Origin: Eurosta solidaginis
Taxonomy: Eukaryota; Arthropoda; Insecta; Diptera; Tephritidae
Assembly (NCBI RefSeq): GCF_040869045.1
Contig: NC_090323.1
Span: forward strand, 150,618,426 to 150,682,425
Direction: 5' to 3'
Length of the DNA: 64,000 nt
Shown: one piece after another, positions 35,671-45,935 of the stretch
Position numbering within the stretch: the stretch's first letter is position 1
How the letters are laid out: each line of letters begins with the position of its first letter
The notes under the pieces: model-generated
What the model saw: the letters and a program-made list of their open reading frames with translations, nothing else
Told to the model about the DNA's origin: nothing
The model's database searches: none
Translations under genes and position numbers: made by a program

Positions 35671-35935
35671 CAGTAGAAATAATTAAACAGGGCCCTGAGG
35701 CAATTACCATAGAAGAATACAGGCGTAGAAATCAGCAACAAAAAATAGAGGAACCAAAGATTTCAAAACCAACCAAAATCAAAAGAAAGAGAGGAGGTAA
35801 AAGATTCAACCTTAGAAAAACAGTAGCAATTTTGTATCAGAAAATTAATTTAACTTCAAACACGGAGAAAAAAATTGGTTTGAAAACCGAAATAAGAAAA
35901 ATTAAAGGCATATATAGTAAGTTTTTTTTATGGAG
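35670..35935 (+). CDS. Unidentified basic ORF (ORF A), upstream of errantivirus-type gag
   Basis: I do not recognise this product. In the frame that starts inside the Helentron at 35625, about 85 codons from 35670 read IIKQGPEAITIEEYRRRNQQQ, then a strongly basic KPTKIKRKRGGKRFNLRK, then a helical YQKINLTSNTEKKIGLKTE segment. There is no ATG at the likely true start, so the 5' end is lost or lies at the Helentron junction. The composition, A-rich and low in G/C with many Lys and Asn, matches the gag remnant at 36.4-37.6 kb and differs from the Helentron. It could be a capsid- or nucleic-acid-binding protein of a virus-like element; that is only a guess. Confidence 0.35.
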
Positions 35936-36217
35936 AGTGCATTGCTTAATGACCTTGATTACGAGGCTATCAACCGCGCTGTTGATAATTTAGAATGCGA
36001 GAGTAGGAGTTTTAAGAAAGGCATTATATCATTAAGGAAATTCCAAGAAGCAGAGAAGTCATTAGTTTCGCTTAAGAAATGGTGGAAACTGATAGACATG
36101 CCTAGGGAACCCACCTTACAAAATGTACTAGTACCAATACTAACCACAGGTGAAGAAATGTGGAGGTACGAAGTTAAATTTATGGGACGAATCGACCCAT
36201 ATCAGTATAAAGCATAA
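35930..36217 (+). CDS. Unidentified small ORF (ORF B) with LKKWWK...REPT motif
   Basis: 95 codons from ATG 35930 to TAA 36217, not recognised. Features: acidic N-terminus (NDLDYEAINRAVDNLECES), a basic turn, then LKKWWKLIDMPREPTLQ, and a C-terminus ending RIDPYQYKA. It begins just where ORF A's frame degenerates (after a T-run), so the two may be consecutive genes or one frame-shifted gene. A related motif, LKKLWKIIGMEREPTIE, occurs in the minus-strand ORF at 52370-52588. An AAATA microsatellite follows the stop. Retention of an ORF with a conserved motif at two loci suggests a real protein family, possibly of viral origin. Confidence 0.42.
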   Translation: MESALLNDLDYEAINRAVDNLECESRSFKKGIISLRKFQEAEKSLVSLKKWWKLIDMPREPTLQNVLVPILTTGEEMWRYEVKFMGRIDPYQYKA

Positions 36218-36419
36218 ATAAATAAATAAATAAATAATAAAAGAAAATTTTTGCGATTATTATTTTGAAATGGGAGGTAAATAATCCAAAGTAGAAGATC
36301 CCAATGCAAATGTAATTAATTCCATTCAGGTCGTTGACCATAGTGAGGCATTAGAATTTATCAAAATATTGTTGATAATATTAACACTTTGCACTTGACT
36401 CAATTTGTTTCTTAAATTA

Positions 36420-38133
36420 TACCCAGCTCATAATAAATTAAAAAAAAAATACATGAGCCGGGCAGATGGTATATACAAAGTCTAATTCTAAGGGACAAAT
36501 GGGAAACCATTCTGAACACGCTTGTGGAAGAGAAGACCTTGGCGGAAAAAGCGTATAAGTGTATTAACAAAAATACAACCATACTAAGATTTACTGTGTT
36601 GAAACACCTCACGACAATATTACAGTAGTTGAACAATATAGGAAAAATCATACAAAGAGTATATAGAAATTTAACAGCTAAACAGCAGCTAGAAGCACAA
36701 CAAATTTTTTACACTGTCAGGGATAAATTGGTATCCAGACTGAGTAGACACAACGTTGAAGCATTGGTCCCAACATAATTTGAAAAGGAAAAAGAAATAA
36801 ATTTTGCTGTCCTATTGCCAGAGAATCAACCCAATTTAGGGGAAGTCCTAAAAATTTAAATTCTTGATAAAGATTCGCAAACAGAAAGCGACAAAATGCC
36901 ACAACCAATAGTCGAATGTTTAAAGATTGCTTCGTCAGTTCTGCCAGAATTCGATGGTAAAGCTGAGAACTAGAATAGCTTCTTGGATGTTTTGGATATC
37001 CTAGAACAAATTAAGGATACCCATGAAGCTGTAGCGGTTTCGATGATAAAAACCAAGCTGAAAGGAACAGCCAGAAACCTGTTAAGCACTGAAAGCTCAT
37101 TTGAAGCGATAAAAAAAATTAAAAACAGCAATTAAAGGTGAATCAGTTGAAGTTTTGACAGCAAAGCTCCTGAACATCCAACAACGCAGTAAAACGGCAA
37201 ACCAATACACTGCTGAAATTGAAAGGCTCACAAAATCGTTGGAAGGCGCTTACATATCTGACGGACTAACACCAGACTTAGCAACCAAGTATGCCACACA
37301 ATCAGCTGTGAAAGCTATGTGTAAAAACTGCTCCAGCGATAAAGTAAAAACAATTATGCAAGCTGGAACGTTCACAACAATGAACGAAGCCATATCAAAA
37401 CTGGAAATACAAATACATATTCGCCAACAAAATCAGTTCCGAGGTAACTTCCGCAGGAGTTACCAAAACAACAATTATAGAGGAAATTATATACGTTCTT
37501 TCAATACCTATAACAATAATAATAATAACAGACAAAATAACCAAAGATCTGTTCGAAATTTCGGATCGCGAGGAAATACCCGCAATAACACCAGAAATTT
37601 CCGAAATGTTATACAACAGGAAAACCAACAAACTCCACCTCAATAAATAAAAAATTATATATTTACACGTTAATAGCTACATATCTTCCAGAACAACTCT
37701 GATTGATCCAATATCAACCCTCCTAATCGATACGGGAGCGGATATTTCAATAATAAAAAAGGGTCAAATTGACAGTAATGTCACGATAAATAATTCTCAA
37801 AAAACAGATGTAAGAGGAATTGGTCAAGGGATAACAAGCACTATTGGCACGGTTAAAGCGGACTTAAAAGATGATTACCTACTAATTAGACACAAATTTC
37901 ACAATTCACAATTTCGTAGAAGCCAATTTCCCAATCCCATGCAATGGAATATTAGGATTAGATTTCATTAAAAAATATAATTGCATTTTGGATTACCAAA
38001 TAGAAGGAGACACTCTAATATTGAGACCATATGACTACCCAGAAAACATAATAATCCAGATGACTAACAAACAACAATCAATAGTATTTCAATTCCCGCA
38101 CGATCAGAAGAAGTTGGACAAATTCAAATTAAA
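36420..38133 (+). pseudogene. Errantivirus-type Ty3/gypsy gag and protease relic
   Basis: Degenerate plus-strand gag: LRDKWETILNTLVEEK near 36480, LPEFDGKAEN near 36945 and KTKLKGTARNLLS near 37055. The best-preserved piece (37155-37646) has TAKLLNIQQRSKTANQYTAEIERLTKSL followed by an Asn/Arg-rich tail. These are hallmarks of Gag in the 17.6/297/ZAM group of insect errantiviruses, which lack a zinc knuckle and have an N/R-rich nucleocapsid. A protease fragment follows with LIDTGADISIIKKG (near 37728). Many stops interrupt gag before 37155, and RT, integrase and env are absent: Helentron sequence cuts in at 38134. No LTR is identifiable. It is an old, dead insertion. Confidence 0.8.
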
Positions 38134-39368
38134 AACAAGTAAGGACGGGACTGTCTTCGGCTATACCGAAGACTTCATACCTTTCATGAATGGGGCTGAA
38201 CAATAATCTTATCCAGTTCGTAATCTCCGAATAATCGGATGTATAAGATAAGAAATATCTAGTGAACAGATTACATACCTAAACAATTTTTAAGATAAAT
38301 ATAAAATAAACAAGTAAGAACGTGACTGTCTTCGGCTGTGTCGAAGACTTCATACCTTTCATGAATGGGGCTGAACAATAATCTTATCCCGTTCGTAATC
38401 TCTGAATAATCGGATGTATAAGATAAGAAATATCTAGTGAACAGATCTAAATACCTAAACGATTTTTAAGATAAATATAAAATAAAAAATAGGTAGGTTC
38501 TTTGTGTGAGGATGCAAAGCTTCACGTTTTTTGTGGTCTGCATGTAAAAACTATGACTACGAATCACGTATTTCAAAAATATATGACGTAAACGTAACTA
38601 TTTGATGAAATTTGATGAATTTTGAAGCTTCTAGCCGTAAAAAAGGGGCAACACTGACAGTTTATATGAAGTATATAATATATATACCACCGATCTCTAT
38701 GATTATTTCAGACAACAATATATGCTATATACGTAAGCATTTTGTGAAATTTGAAGCTTCTAGCTGTTAAAACGGGGCAGAAATTGCGCAAAGTTTCTTA
38801 TCTGAACAATCGGTTGTATGAGATATATACTATGTATACCACCGATCTCAATGATTTTTTCAGACATCAATATATGCTATACACGTAAGCATTTGGTGAA
38901 ATTTGAAGCTTCTAGCTGTTAAAATGGGGCCGAAATCGCAAAAAAAAATATATATATACTATATATATATACTATATATACCATCATATATATATTATAT
39001 ATATCACCGACCTCTATGATTTTTTGGCACAACAATACATACTATATACGTAAGCAATCGGTGAAATTTGAAGCTTATAGCTGTTAAAATGGGGTAGAAA
39101 TTGCGAAAAGTTTCTTATCTGAACAATCGGTTGTATGAGATATATACTATATATACAACCGATCCCTATAATTTTTTCAGACAACAATATATGCTATATA
39201 CGTAAGCAATCGGTGAAATTTGAAGTTTTTAGCTGTTAAAATGGGGTAAAAATTGCGAAAAGTTTCTTATCTGAACAATCGGTTGTATGAGATATATACT
39301 ATATATACAACCGATCTCTATGATTTTTTCATACAACAATATATGCCATATACGTAAGCAATCGGTGA

Positions 39369-39380
39369 AATTTGAAGCTT
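39369..39380. repeat. 12 bp target-site duplication, SINE left side
   Basis: aatttgaagctt occurs here and at 39747-39758, exactly flanking the SINE. It is part of the Helentron tandem unit. Confidence 0.9.
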
Positions 39381-39746
39381 AAAAAAAAAAAAATAAATGT
39401 AAGGCGCGATAACCTCCGAAGAGATCTAAGGCCGAGCTTCTCTTCCAATTTTCGTCGTGCTCCTCTTGATTTTTCCCTACAAATTGGCCGGACGGGACCT
39501 ACATGTTTTATGCCGACTCCGAACGGCATCTGCAAGGCAGATGAGTTTTCACTAAGAGCTTTTCATGGCAGAAATACAATCGGAGCGCTTGCCAGACACT
39601 GCCGAGGGGCGACCCCGCTTAGAAAAATTTTCTTCTAATTGAAAAATCTTATTTCTAAAATTTTGATGTTGCTTTGCCCGGGAGTTGAACCCAGGGCATA
39701 CGGTGTGATAGGCGGAGCACGTTACCATCACACCACGGTGGCCGCC
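39381..39746 (-). mobile_element. tRNA-derived SINE with T-rich 3' tail
   Basis: 366 bp on the minus strand. The 5' part (39746 downward) is tRNA-like: an A-box-like TGGTGTGATGG (39734-39724), and a perfect pol III B box, GGTTCAACTCC (39694-39684), followed by CGGGC. The body contains the core with ATGCCGTTCGGAGTCGGC and GGTCCCGTCCGGCC that I associate with abundant tephritid SINEs. The 3' end is ACATTTATT plus a run of about a dozen T, not poly(A). It would be transcribed by RNA polymerase III and mobilised by a LINE. A 12 bp duplication proves retroposition into the Helentron. This is a transposon copy, not a functional tRNA gene. Confidence 0.88.
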
Positions 39747-40719
39747 AATTTGAAGCTTATAGCTGTTAAAATGGGGTAGAGATTGCGAAAAGTTTCTTAT
39801 CTGAACAATCGGTTGTATGAGATATATGCTATATATACAACCGATCTTTATGATTTTTTCAGACAACAATATATGCTATATATGTAAGCAATCGGTGAAA
39901 TTTGAAGCTTATAGCTATTAAAATGGGGTAGAAATTGCGAAAAGTTTCTTATCTGAACAATCGGTTGTATGAGATATATACTATATATACAACCGATCTC
40001 TATGATTTTTTCAGACAACAATATATGCTATATACGTAAGTATTCGGTGAAATTTTAAGCTTCTAGCTGTTAAAATGTGGCTAAAATTTGCGAAAATATA
40101 TATATATATACTATATATACCACCATATATATACTATATATACCACCGATCTTTATGATTTTTTCAGACAACAATATATGTTATATACGTAAGCATTCGT
40201 TGAAATTTGAGGCCTCTAGCTCTTAAAATAGGGCAGTAATTACGAAAAGTTCCTTATCTGAACAATCGGTTGTGGGGGATATATACTATATATATGACCG
40301 ATCTCATAAATTTTTTCAGGCAACAATATGTGCAATATACGAAAGTATATGGTGAAGTTTGAAGCTTCAATCTGTTAAATTGGGTAAGATATTGCAAAAA
40401 TCCTCTTTTTCTGAAAAATCGGTTGTATGGAGGATATATGCTATAGTGGTCCGATCCGGTCGGTTCCGACAAATGTCTAATCGGACACCCAAATACACCC
40501 GCCCACAAAATTTTATCAAGATATCTCAAAAATTGAGGGACTAGTTTGTATACAAACAGACAGACGGACAGACGGACATGGCTAAATCAATTCAGCTCTT
40601 CAACCTGATTATTTCGGTATACTTAATGGTGGGTCTATCTATTTTCCTTTAAGGACTTACAATATTCGGTTTCGTGACGAAATTAATATACCATTTCATT
40701 TTCATGAAAGGTATAAAAA

Positions 40720-41470
40720 TAGGTAGGTACTTTGTGTTAGGATGCAAAGTTTCAGGTTTTTTGTGGTCTGCGTGTAAAAACTATGATTACGAATCACGTA
40801 TTTCAACAATATATGACGTAAACGTAACTATTTGATGAAATGTTATGAATTTTGAAGCTTCTAGCCGTAAAAAAGGGGGATATATACAGTTTATATGGGG
40901 TATATAATATATGTACCACCGATCTCTATGATTTTTTCAGACAACAATATATGCTATATACGTAAGCATTTGGTGAAATTTGAAGCTTCTAGCTGTTAAA
41001 ACGGGGAAGAAATTGCGCAAAGTTTCTTATCTGAACAATCGGTTGTATGAGATATATACTATGTATACCACCGATCTCAATGATTTTTCCAGACATCAAT
41101 ATATGCTATCCACGTAAGCATTTGGTGAAATTTGAAGCTTCTAGCTGTTAAAATGGGGCCGAAATCGCAAAAAAAATATATATATACTATATATACCATG
41201 ATATATATATTATATATATCACCGATCTCTATGATTTTTTGACACAACAATATATACTATATACGTAAGAAATCAGTGAAATTTGAAGCTTATAGCTGTT
41301 AAAATGGGGTAGAAATTGCGAAAAGTTTCTTATCTGAACAATCGGTTGTATGAGATATATACTATATATACAACCGATCTCTATGATTTTTTCAGACAAC
41401 AATATACGCTATACACGTAAACATTTGGTGAAATTTGAACATATCTAAACGATTTTTAAGATAAATATAA
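40720..41470 (-). mobile_element. Helentron family C, second copy in tandem (partial)
   Basis: Begins at ataggtaggtactttgtg immediately after the terminal TATAAAA of the preceding element and repeats its body (ttcacg/ttcagg...tgtggtctg, then several 145-160 bp units). It ends at gatttttaagataaatataa just before the family B copy. The hairpin end is missing. Head-to-tail stacking is common for DINE-1 elements. Confidence 0.75.
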
Positions 41471-44184
41471 AATAAACAAGTAAGGAAGGTTAAGTTCGGG
41501 TGTAACCGAACATTACATACTCAGTTGAGAGCTATGGTGACAACATAAGGGAAAATAACCATGTAGGTAAATGAACCGAGGGAAACCCTGGACTGTGTAT
41601 CAAATGAAAGGCGTTAAAGAGTATTTTATGAGGGAGTGGGCCATAGTTCTATAGGTGGATGCCATTTAGGGATATAGCCATAAAGGTGGATAAGGGTTGA
41701 CTCTAGAATGCGTTTGTACGATATGGGTTTCAAATGAAAGGTGTTAATGAGTATTTTAAAAGGGAGTAATCCTTAGTTCCATAGGTGGACGCCATTTCGA
41801 GATATCGCCACAAAGGTGGACCAGGGGTGACCCTAGAATTTGTTTGTACAATATGGGTATCAAAAAAAAGGTGTTAATGAGCATTTTAAAAGGGAGTAAT
41901 CCTTAGTTCCATAGGTGCACGCCGTTTCGAGATATCACCATAAGGTGACCAGGGGTGACCCTAGAATTTGTTTGTACAATATGGGCATCAAACGAAAGGC
42001 GTTAATGAGTATTTTAAAAGGGAGTGGGCCTTAGTTCTATAGGTGGACGCCGTTTCGAAATATCGCCCTAAAGGTGGACCAGGGGTGACTCTAGAATATG
42101 TTTGTACGATATGGGTATCAAATTAAAGGTATTAATAAGGGTTTTAAAAGGGAGTGGTGGTTGTTGTATAGGTGGTCGCCTTTTCGAGATATCGCCATAA
42201 AGGTGGACCAGGGGTGACTATAGAATGCGTTTGCACGATATGGGTATCAAATGAAAGGTGCTAATGAGTATTTTAAAAGGGAGTAATCCTTAGTTCCATA
42301 GGTGAACGCGGTTTCGATATATCGCCATAAAGGTGGACCAGTGGTAACCCTAGAATTTGTTTGCACAATATGGGTATCAAAAGAAAGGTGTTTATGAGTA
42401 TTTTAAAAGAGAGTAATCCTTAGTTCCATATGTGGACGCCGTTTCGAGATATCGCCATAAAGGTGGAGCAGGGGTGACCCTAGAATTTGTTTGTACAATA
42501 TGGGTATCAAAAGAAAGGTGTTAATGAGTATTTTAAAAGGGAGTGGGCCTTTGTTCTATAGGTGTTAGCCTTTTCGATATATCGCCATAAAGGTGGACCA
42601 GGGGTGACTTTAGAATATGTTTTTACGGTATGGGTATCAAATGAAAGGTGTTAATAAGTATTTTAAAAGGGCGTGGGGCTTAGTTCTATAGGTGGACGCC
42701 TTTTCGAGATATCGCCATAAAGGTGGACCAGGGGTGACTCTATAATGAGTTTGTACGATATGGGTATCAAATTAAACGTATTAATGAGAGTTTTAAAAGG
42801 GAGTGGTGTGAAGGCGTTTTCCAGATATAGACCAAAATGTGGACCAGGGTGACCCAGAACATCATCTGTTGGATACAGCTAATTTATTTATATATGTAAT
42901 ACCTGCCAAGATTTTAAGGGTTTTTTATTTCGCCCTGTAGAACTTTTTCATTTTCTTCTACTTAATATGGTAGGTGTCACAACCATTTTATAAAGTTTTT
43001 TCTAAAGTTATATTTCGCGTCAATAAAACAATCCAATTACTTTACCATGTTTCATGCTTTTTTTCGTATTTGGTATAGAATTATGGGATTTTTTCATTTT
43101 TCGTAATTTTCGATATCGAAAAAGTGGCCGTGGTCATAGTCGGATTTCGTTCATTTTTCATACCAAGATAAGGTGAGTTCAAGTAAGCACGTGAACTAAG
43201 TTCATTAAAGATATGTCGATTTTTGCCCAAGTTATCGTGTTAACGGCCATGCGGAAGGACAGACGGACGCCTGTGTATAAAAACTGGGCGTGGCATCAAC
43301 CGATTTCGCCCATTTTCACAGAAAACAGTTAATGTAATAAAATCTATGCCCCTACCAAATTTCAAAAGGATTGGTTAATTTTTGTTCGACTCATGGCGTT
43401 AAAAGTATCCTAGACAAATTAAATGAAAAAGGGCGGAGCCACGCCCATTTTGAAATTTTCTTTTATTTTTGTATTTTGTTGCACCATATCATTACTACAG
43501 TTGAATGTTGACATAATTTACTTATATACTGTAAAGATATTAAATTTTTTGTTAAAATTTTACTTTAAAAAAATTTTTTTTTTAAAAGTGGGCGTGGTCC
43601 TTCTCCGATTTTGCTAATTTTTATTAGGCGTACATATAGTAATAGAAGTAACGTTCCTGCCAAATTTCATCAAGATATCTTCAACGACTGCCAAATTACA
43701 GCTTGCAAAACTTTTAAATTACCTTCTTTTAAAAGTGGGCGGTGCCACGCCCATTGTCCAAAATTTTACTAATTTTCTATTCTGCGTCATAAGTTCAACT
43801 CATCTACCAAGTTTCGTCGCTTTAGCTGTCTTTTGTAATGAATTATCGCACTTTTTCGGTTTTTTGAAATTTTCGATATCGAAAAAGTGGGCGTGGTTAT
43901 AGTCCGATATCGTTCATTTTAAATAGCGATCTGAGATGTGTACTCAGGAACCTGCATACCAAATTTCATCAAGATACCTCAAAATTTACTCAAGTTATCG
44001 TGTTAACGGACGGACGGACGGACGGACGGACGGACGGACATGGCTCAATCAAATTTTTTTTCGGTCCTGATTATTTTGATATATGGAAGTCTATATCTAT
44101 CTCGATTCCTTTATATATGTACAACCAACCGTTATCCAATCAAACTTAATATACTCTGTGAGCTCTGCTCAACTGAGTATAAAA
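41471..44184 (-). mobile_element. DINE-1-like Helentron (family B), complete copy
   Basis: 2.7 kb bounded by aataaacaagtaaggaaggt and gagtataaaa. It has a hairpin, GTTCGG-gtgtaa-CCGAAC (41494-41511), a subterminal ATACTCAGTTGAG near 41516 inverted at the other end as CTCAACTGAGTAT (44168-44180), about ten ~120 bp tandem units (41580-42830), a body of about 1.2 kb with three gggcgtgg phrases, and a short (ACGG)n microsatellite (about 44018-44038). There is no RepHel ORF, so it is non-autonomous. It is the reference copy for the fragments at 12.4 and 27.3/33.8 kb. Helentron rolling-circle replication would need an enzyme from elsewhere. Confidence 0.88.
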
Positions 44185-44822
44185 ATAGGTAGGTACTTTG
44201 TGTGAGGATGCAAAGCTTCACGTATTTTGTGGTCTGCATGTAAAAACTATGACTACGAATCACGTATTTCAAAAACATATGAAGTAAACGTAACTATTTG
44301 ATGAAATTTGATGAATTTTGAAGCTTCTATCCGTAAAAAAGGGGCAAAAATGAAGAATATAATATATATATCACCGATCTCTATGATTTTTTCAGACAAC
44401 AATATATGCTATATACGTAAGCATTTGGTGAAATTTGAAGCTTCTAGCTGTTAAAACGGGGCAGAAATTGCGCAAAGTTTCTTATCTGAACAATCGATTG
44501 TATGAGATATATACTATGTATACCACCGATCTCAATGATTTTTTCAGACATCAATATATGCCATATACGTAAGCGTTCGGTGAAATTTGAAGCTTCTAGC
44601 TGTTAAAACGGGGCAGAAATTGCGCAAAGTTTCTTATCTGAACAATCGGTTGTATGAGATATATACTATGTATACCACCGATCTCAATGATTTTTTCAGA
44701 CATCAATATATGCCATATACGTAAGCGTTCGGTGAAATTTGAAGCTTCTAGCTGTTAAAATGGGGCTAAAATTGCGAAAATATATATATATACTATATCC
44801 ATATATACCACCATACCACCAT
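44185..44822 (-). mobile_element. Helentron family C, third copy, left part
   Basis: Starts ataggtaggtactttgtgtg after the family B terminus and contains three tandem units. Two of them (about 44440-44590 and 44590-44740) are almost identical, which indicates recent local duplication. It is cut by the CR1/Kiri-like LINE near 44822 and resumes at 48883. Confidence 0.78.
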
Positions 44823-44861
44823 ATCAGTTTGCTAAATTCATTCGCCTTTTTGGGGAGAAAA

Positions 44862-45891
44862 ATGGATAACTGCTTTAAATGCAATAATCAATGTTTACCA
44901 AATGACTATAATATGTGGCATTTGTTCTAACAAAGTTCATGTGAATTGCTCTAATATTATGGGTAATGCAATTAATTTGCTCAAAAACAACAAAAATATT
45001 GTGTATAAATGTGACAAGTGTGTTGCTTTATTTTCACGCGCCAAAATATTCAAAGCTCTCAAAAATGTTGATATGCTACAAGATTTCTTTAAAATTCTCA
45101 CAGCAAGTGAGAGGCAATCTGAGCTTACTGTCGATTCCAACAATGCAATCCGTACGCGCTCACAAACTAAGGTTGGCGCACCTAAGTCAATGCAAAAACA
45201 ATCATCTCCTCTGCCATCGCCTGCTGCTCAGCTTGTGCATTCTGCTGACAGCGCTGAGAGAAGTTCACTATCTACTCTACCTGTGGGTGCAAATGATAAT
45301 ATTAATTGTAGACTGCAAACAATGAACCTGTGCATTCTGCTGAGATCGCTGAGACAAATAAATTACCTACTCTACTTGAGGGTGTTAATAATAATTCTGC
45401 TTGTGTTACTACAAATAATGATGCTGCTAACTATTTGTGTTATCTCTAAAACATTTGCTGGTGCCGCTGCCTCTGCTGCTGATCGTTTTCCATCGAATGA
45501 AGTTGGTATACAGGGACAGAGAAAAATTTCGTTTAAATCAAACGCTGATAAGCCATATAATGTTGTTAGTGGTACTAATGTGAATGCTGATTTGGATGTT
45601 TTCGTGCGATATAGATGGCTTCACTTATCTTCTTTTAAGCCGTCCATTAAAGAGGATAACATTATTCAATATATTTCTCAACATACCAACATCGATCCAT
45701 CAAGAATTGCTTGCTTTAAACTGATCAAAAGAGATGCTGACTATAACTCTCTCGTAAGAGTTTCTTTCAAATTACGTGTTTTATCTACTGACTATAGCAA
45801 AGTTTTTGATGCTTCTCTGTGGCCAACAAATGTGTCTGTTAGACCTTTTAGGTTTTTTCCAAAGCGAGACCAAAATATGCAGGAAACATAG
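44862..45891 (+). pseudogene. CR1/Kiri-like ORF1 with PHD-like zinc finger
   Basis: Starts MDNCFKCNNQC and frameshifts at about 44915, where the second frame continues CGICSNKVHVNCSN and ends the finger with VYKCDKC; together this is a C2-C2-H-C-C2 PHD-like pattern. A Ser/Ala-rich linker contains a duplicated segment (HSADSAERSSLSTLP near 45237 and a diverged repeat near 45330, out of frame). The C-terminal domain, with HLSSFKPSIKEDNIIQYIS and DASLWPTNVSVRPF, is the conserved ORF1 tail found in CR1-type insect LINEs. ORF1 is thought to act as an RNA chaperone. The frame stops at 45891, about 85 bp before the endonuclease frame. Confidence 0.75.
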
Positions 45892-45935
45892 ATACAATTG
45901 AGACCCTACAAGTTAGTCATAATAAGCGAATTCGT

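Larger units (their letters stand above)
38134..40719 (-). mobile_element. DINE-1-like Helentron (family C), with internal ~150 bp tandem units
   Basis: Starts aacaagtaaggacggg and has a perfect 8 bp hairpin, GTCTTCGG-ctata-CCGAAGAC (38153-38173), then the subterminal word ATACCTTTCATGAA. The start block is present twice (38134 and about 38310). The body consists of imperfect 145-160 bp units around ttcagacaacaatatatgc and gtgaaatttgaagcttctag. The end at 40719 carries the inverted TTCATGAAAGGTATAAAA. A hairpin at one end, subterminal inverted repeats, internal tandem repeats and no coding are the organisation of Helentron-associated elements such as DINE-1. Orientation assumes the hairpin marks the 3' end. 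A SINE interrupts it at 39381. Confidence 0.85.

Noticed and set aside
37395..37643. 82-codon minus-strand ORF with hydrophobic stretches
   Set aside because: Antisense of the Asn-rich gag tail, where AAT and AAC codons read as Ile and Val.
39684..39734. A functional tRNA gene
   Set aside because: The A and B boxes belong to the head of a retroposed SINE with target-site duplications. No mature tRNA cloverleaf end is preserved.
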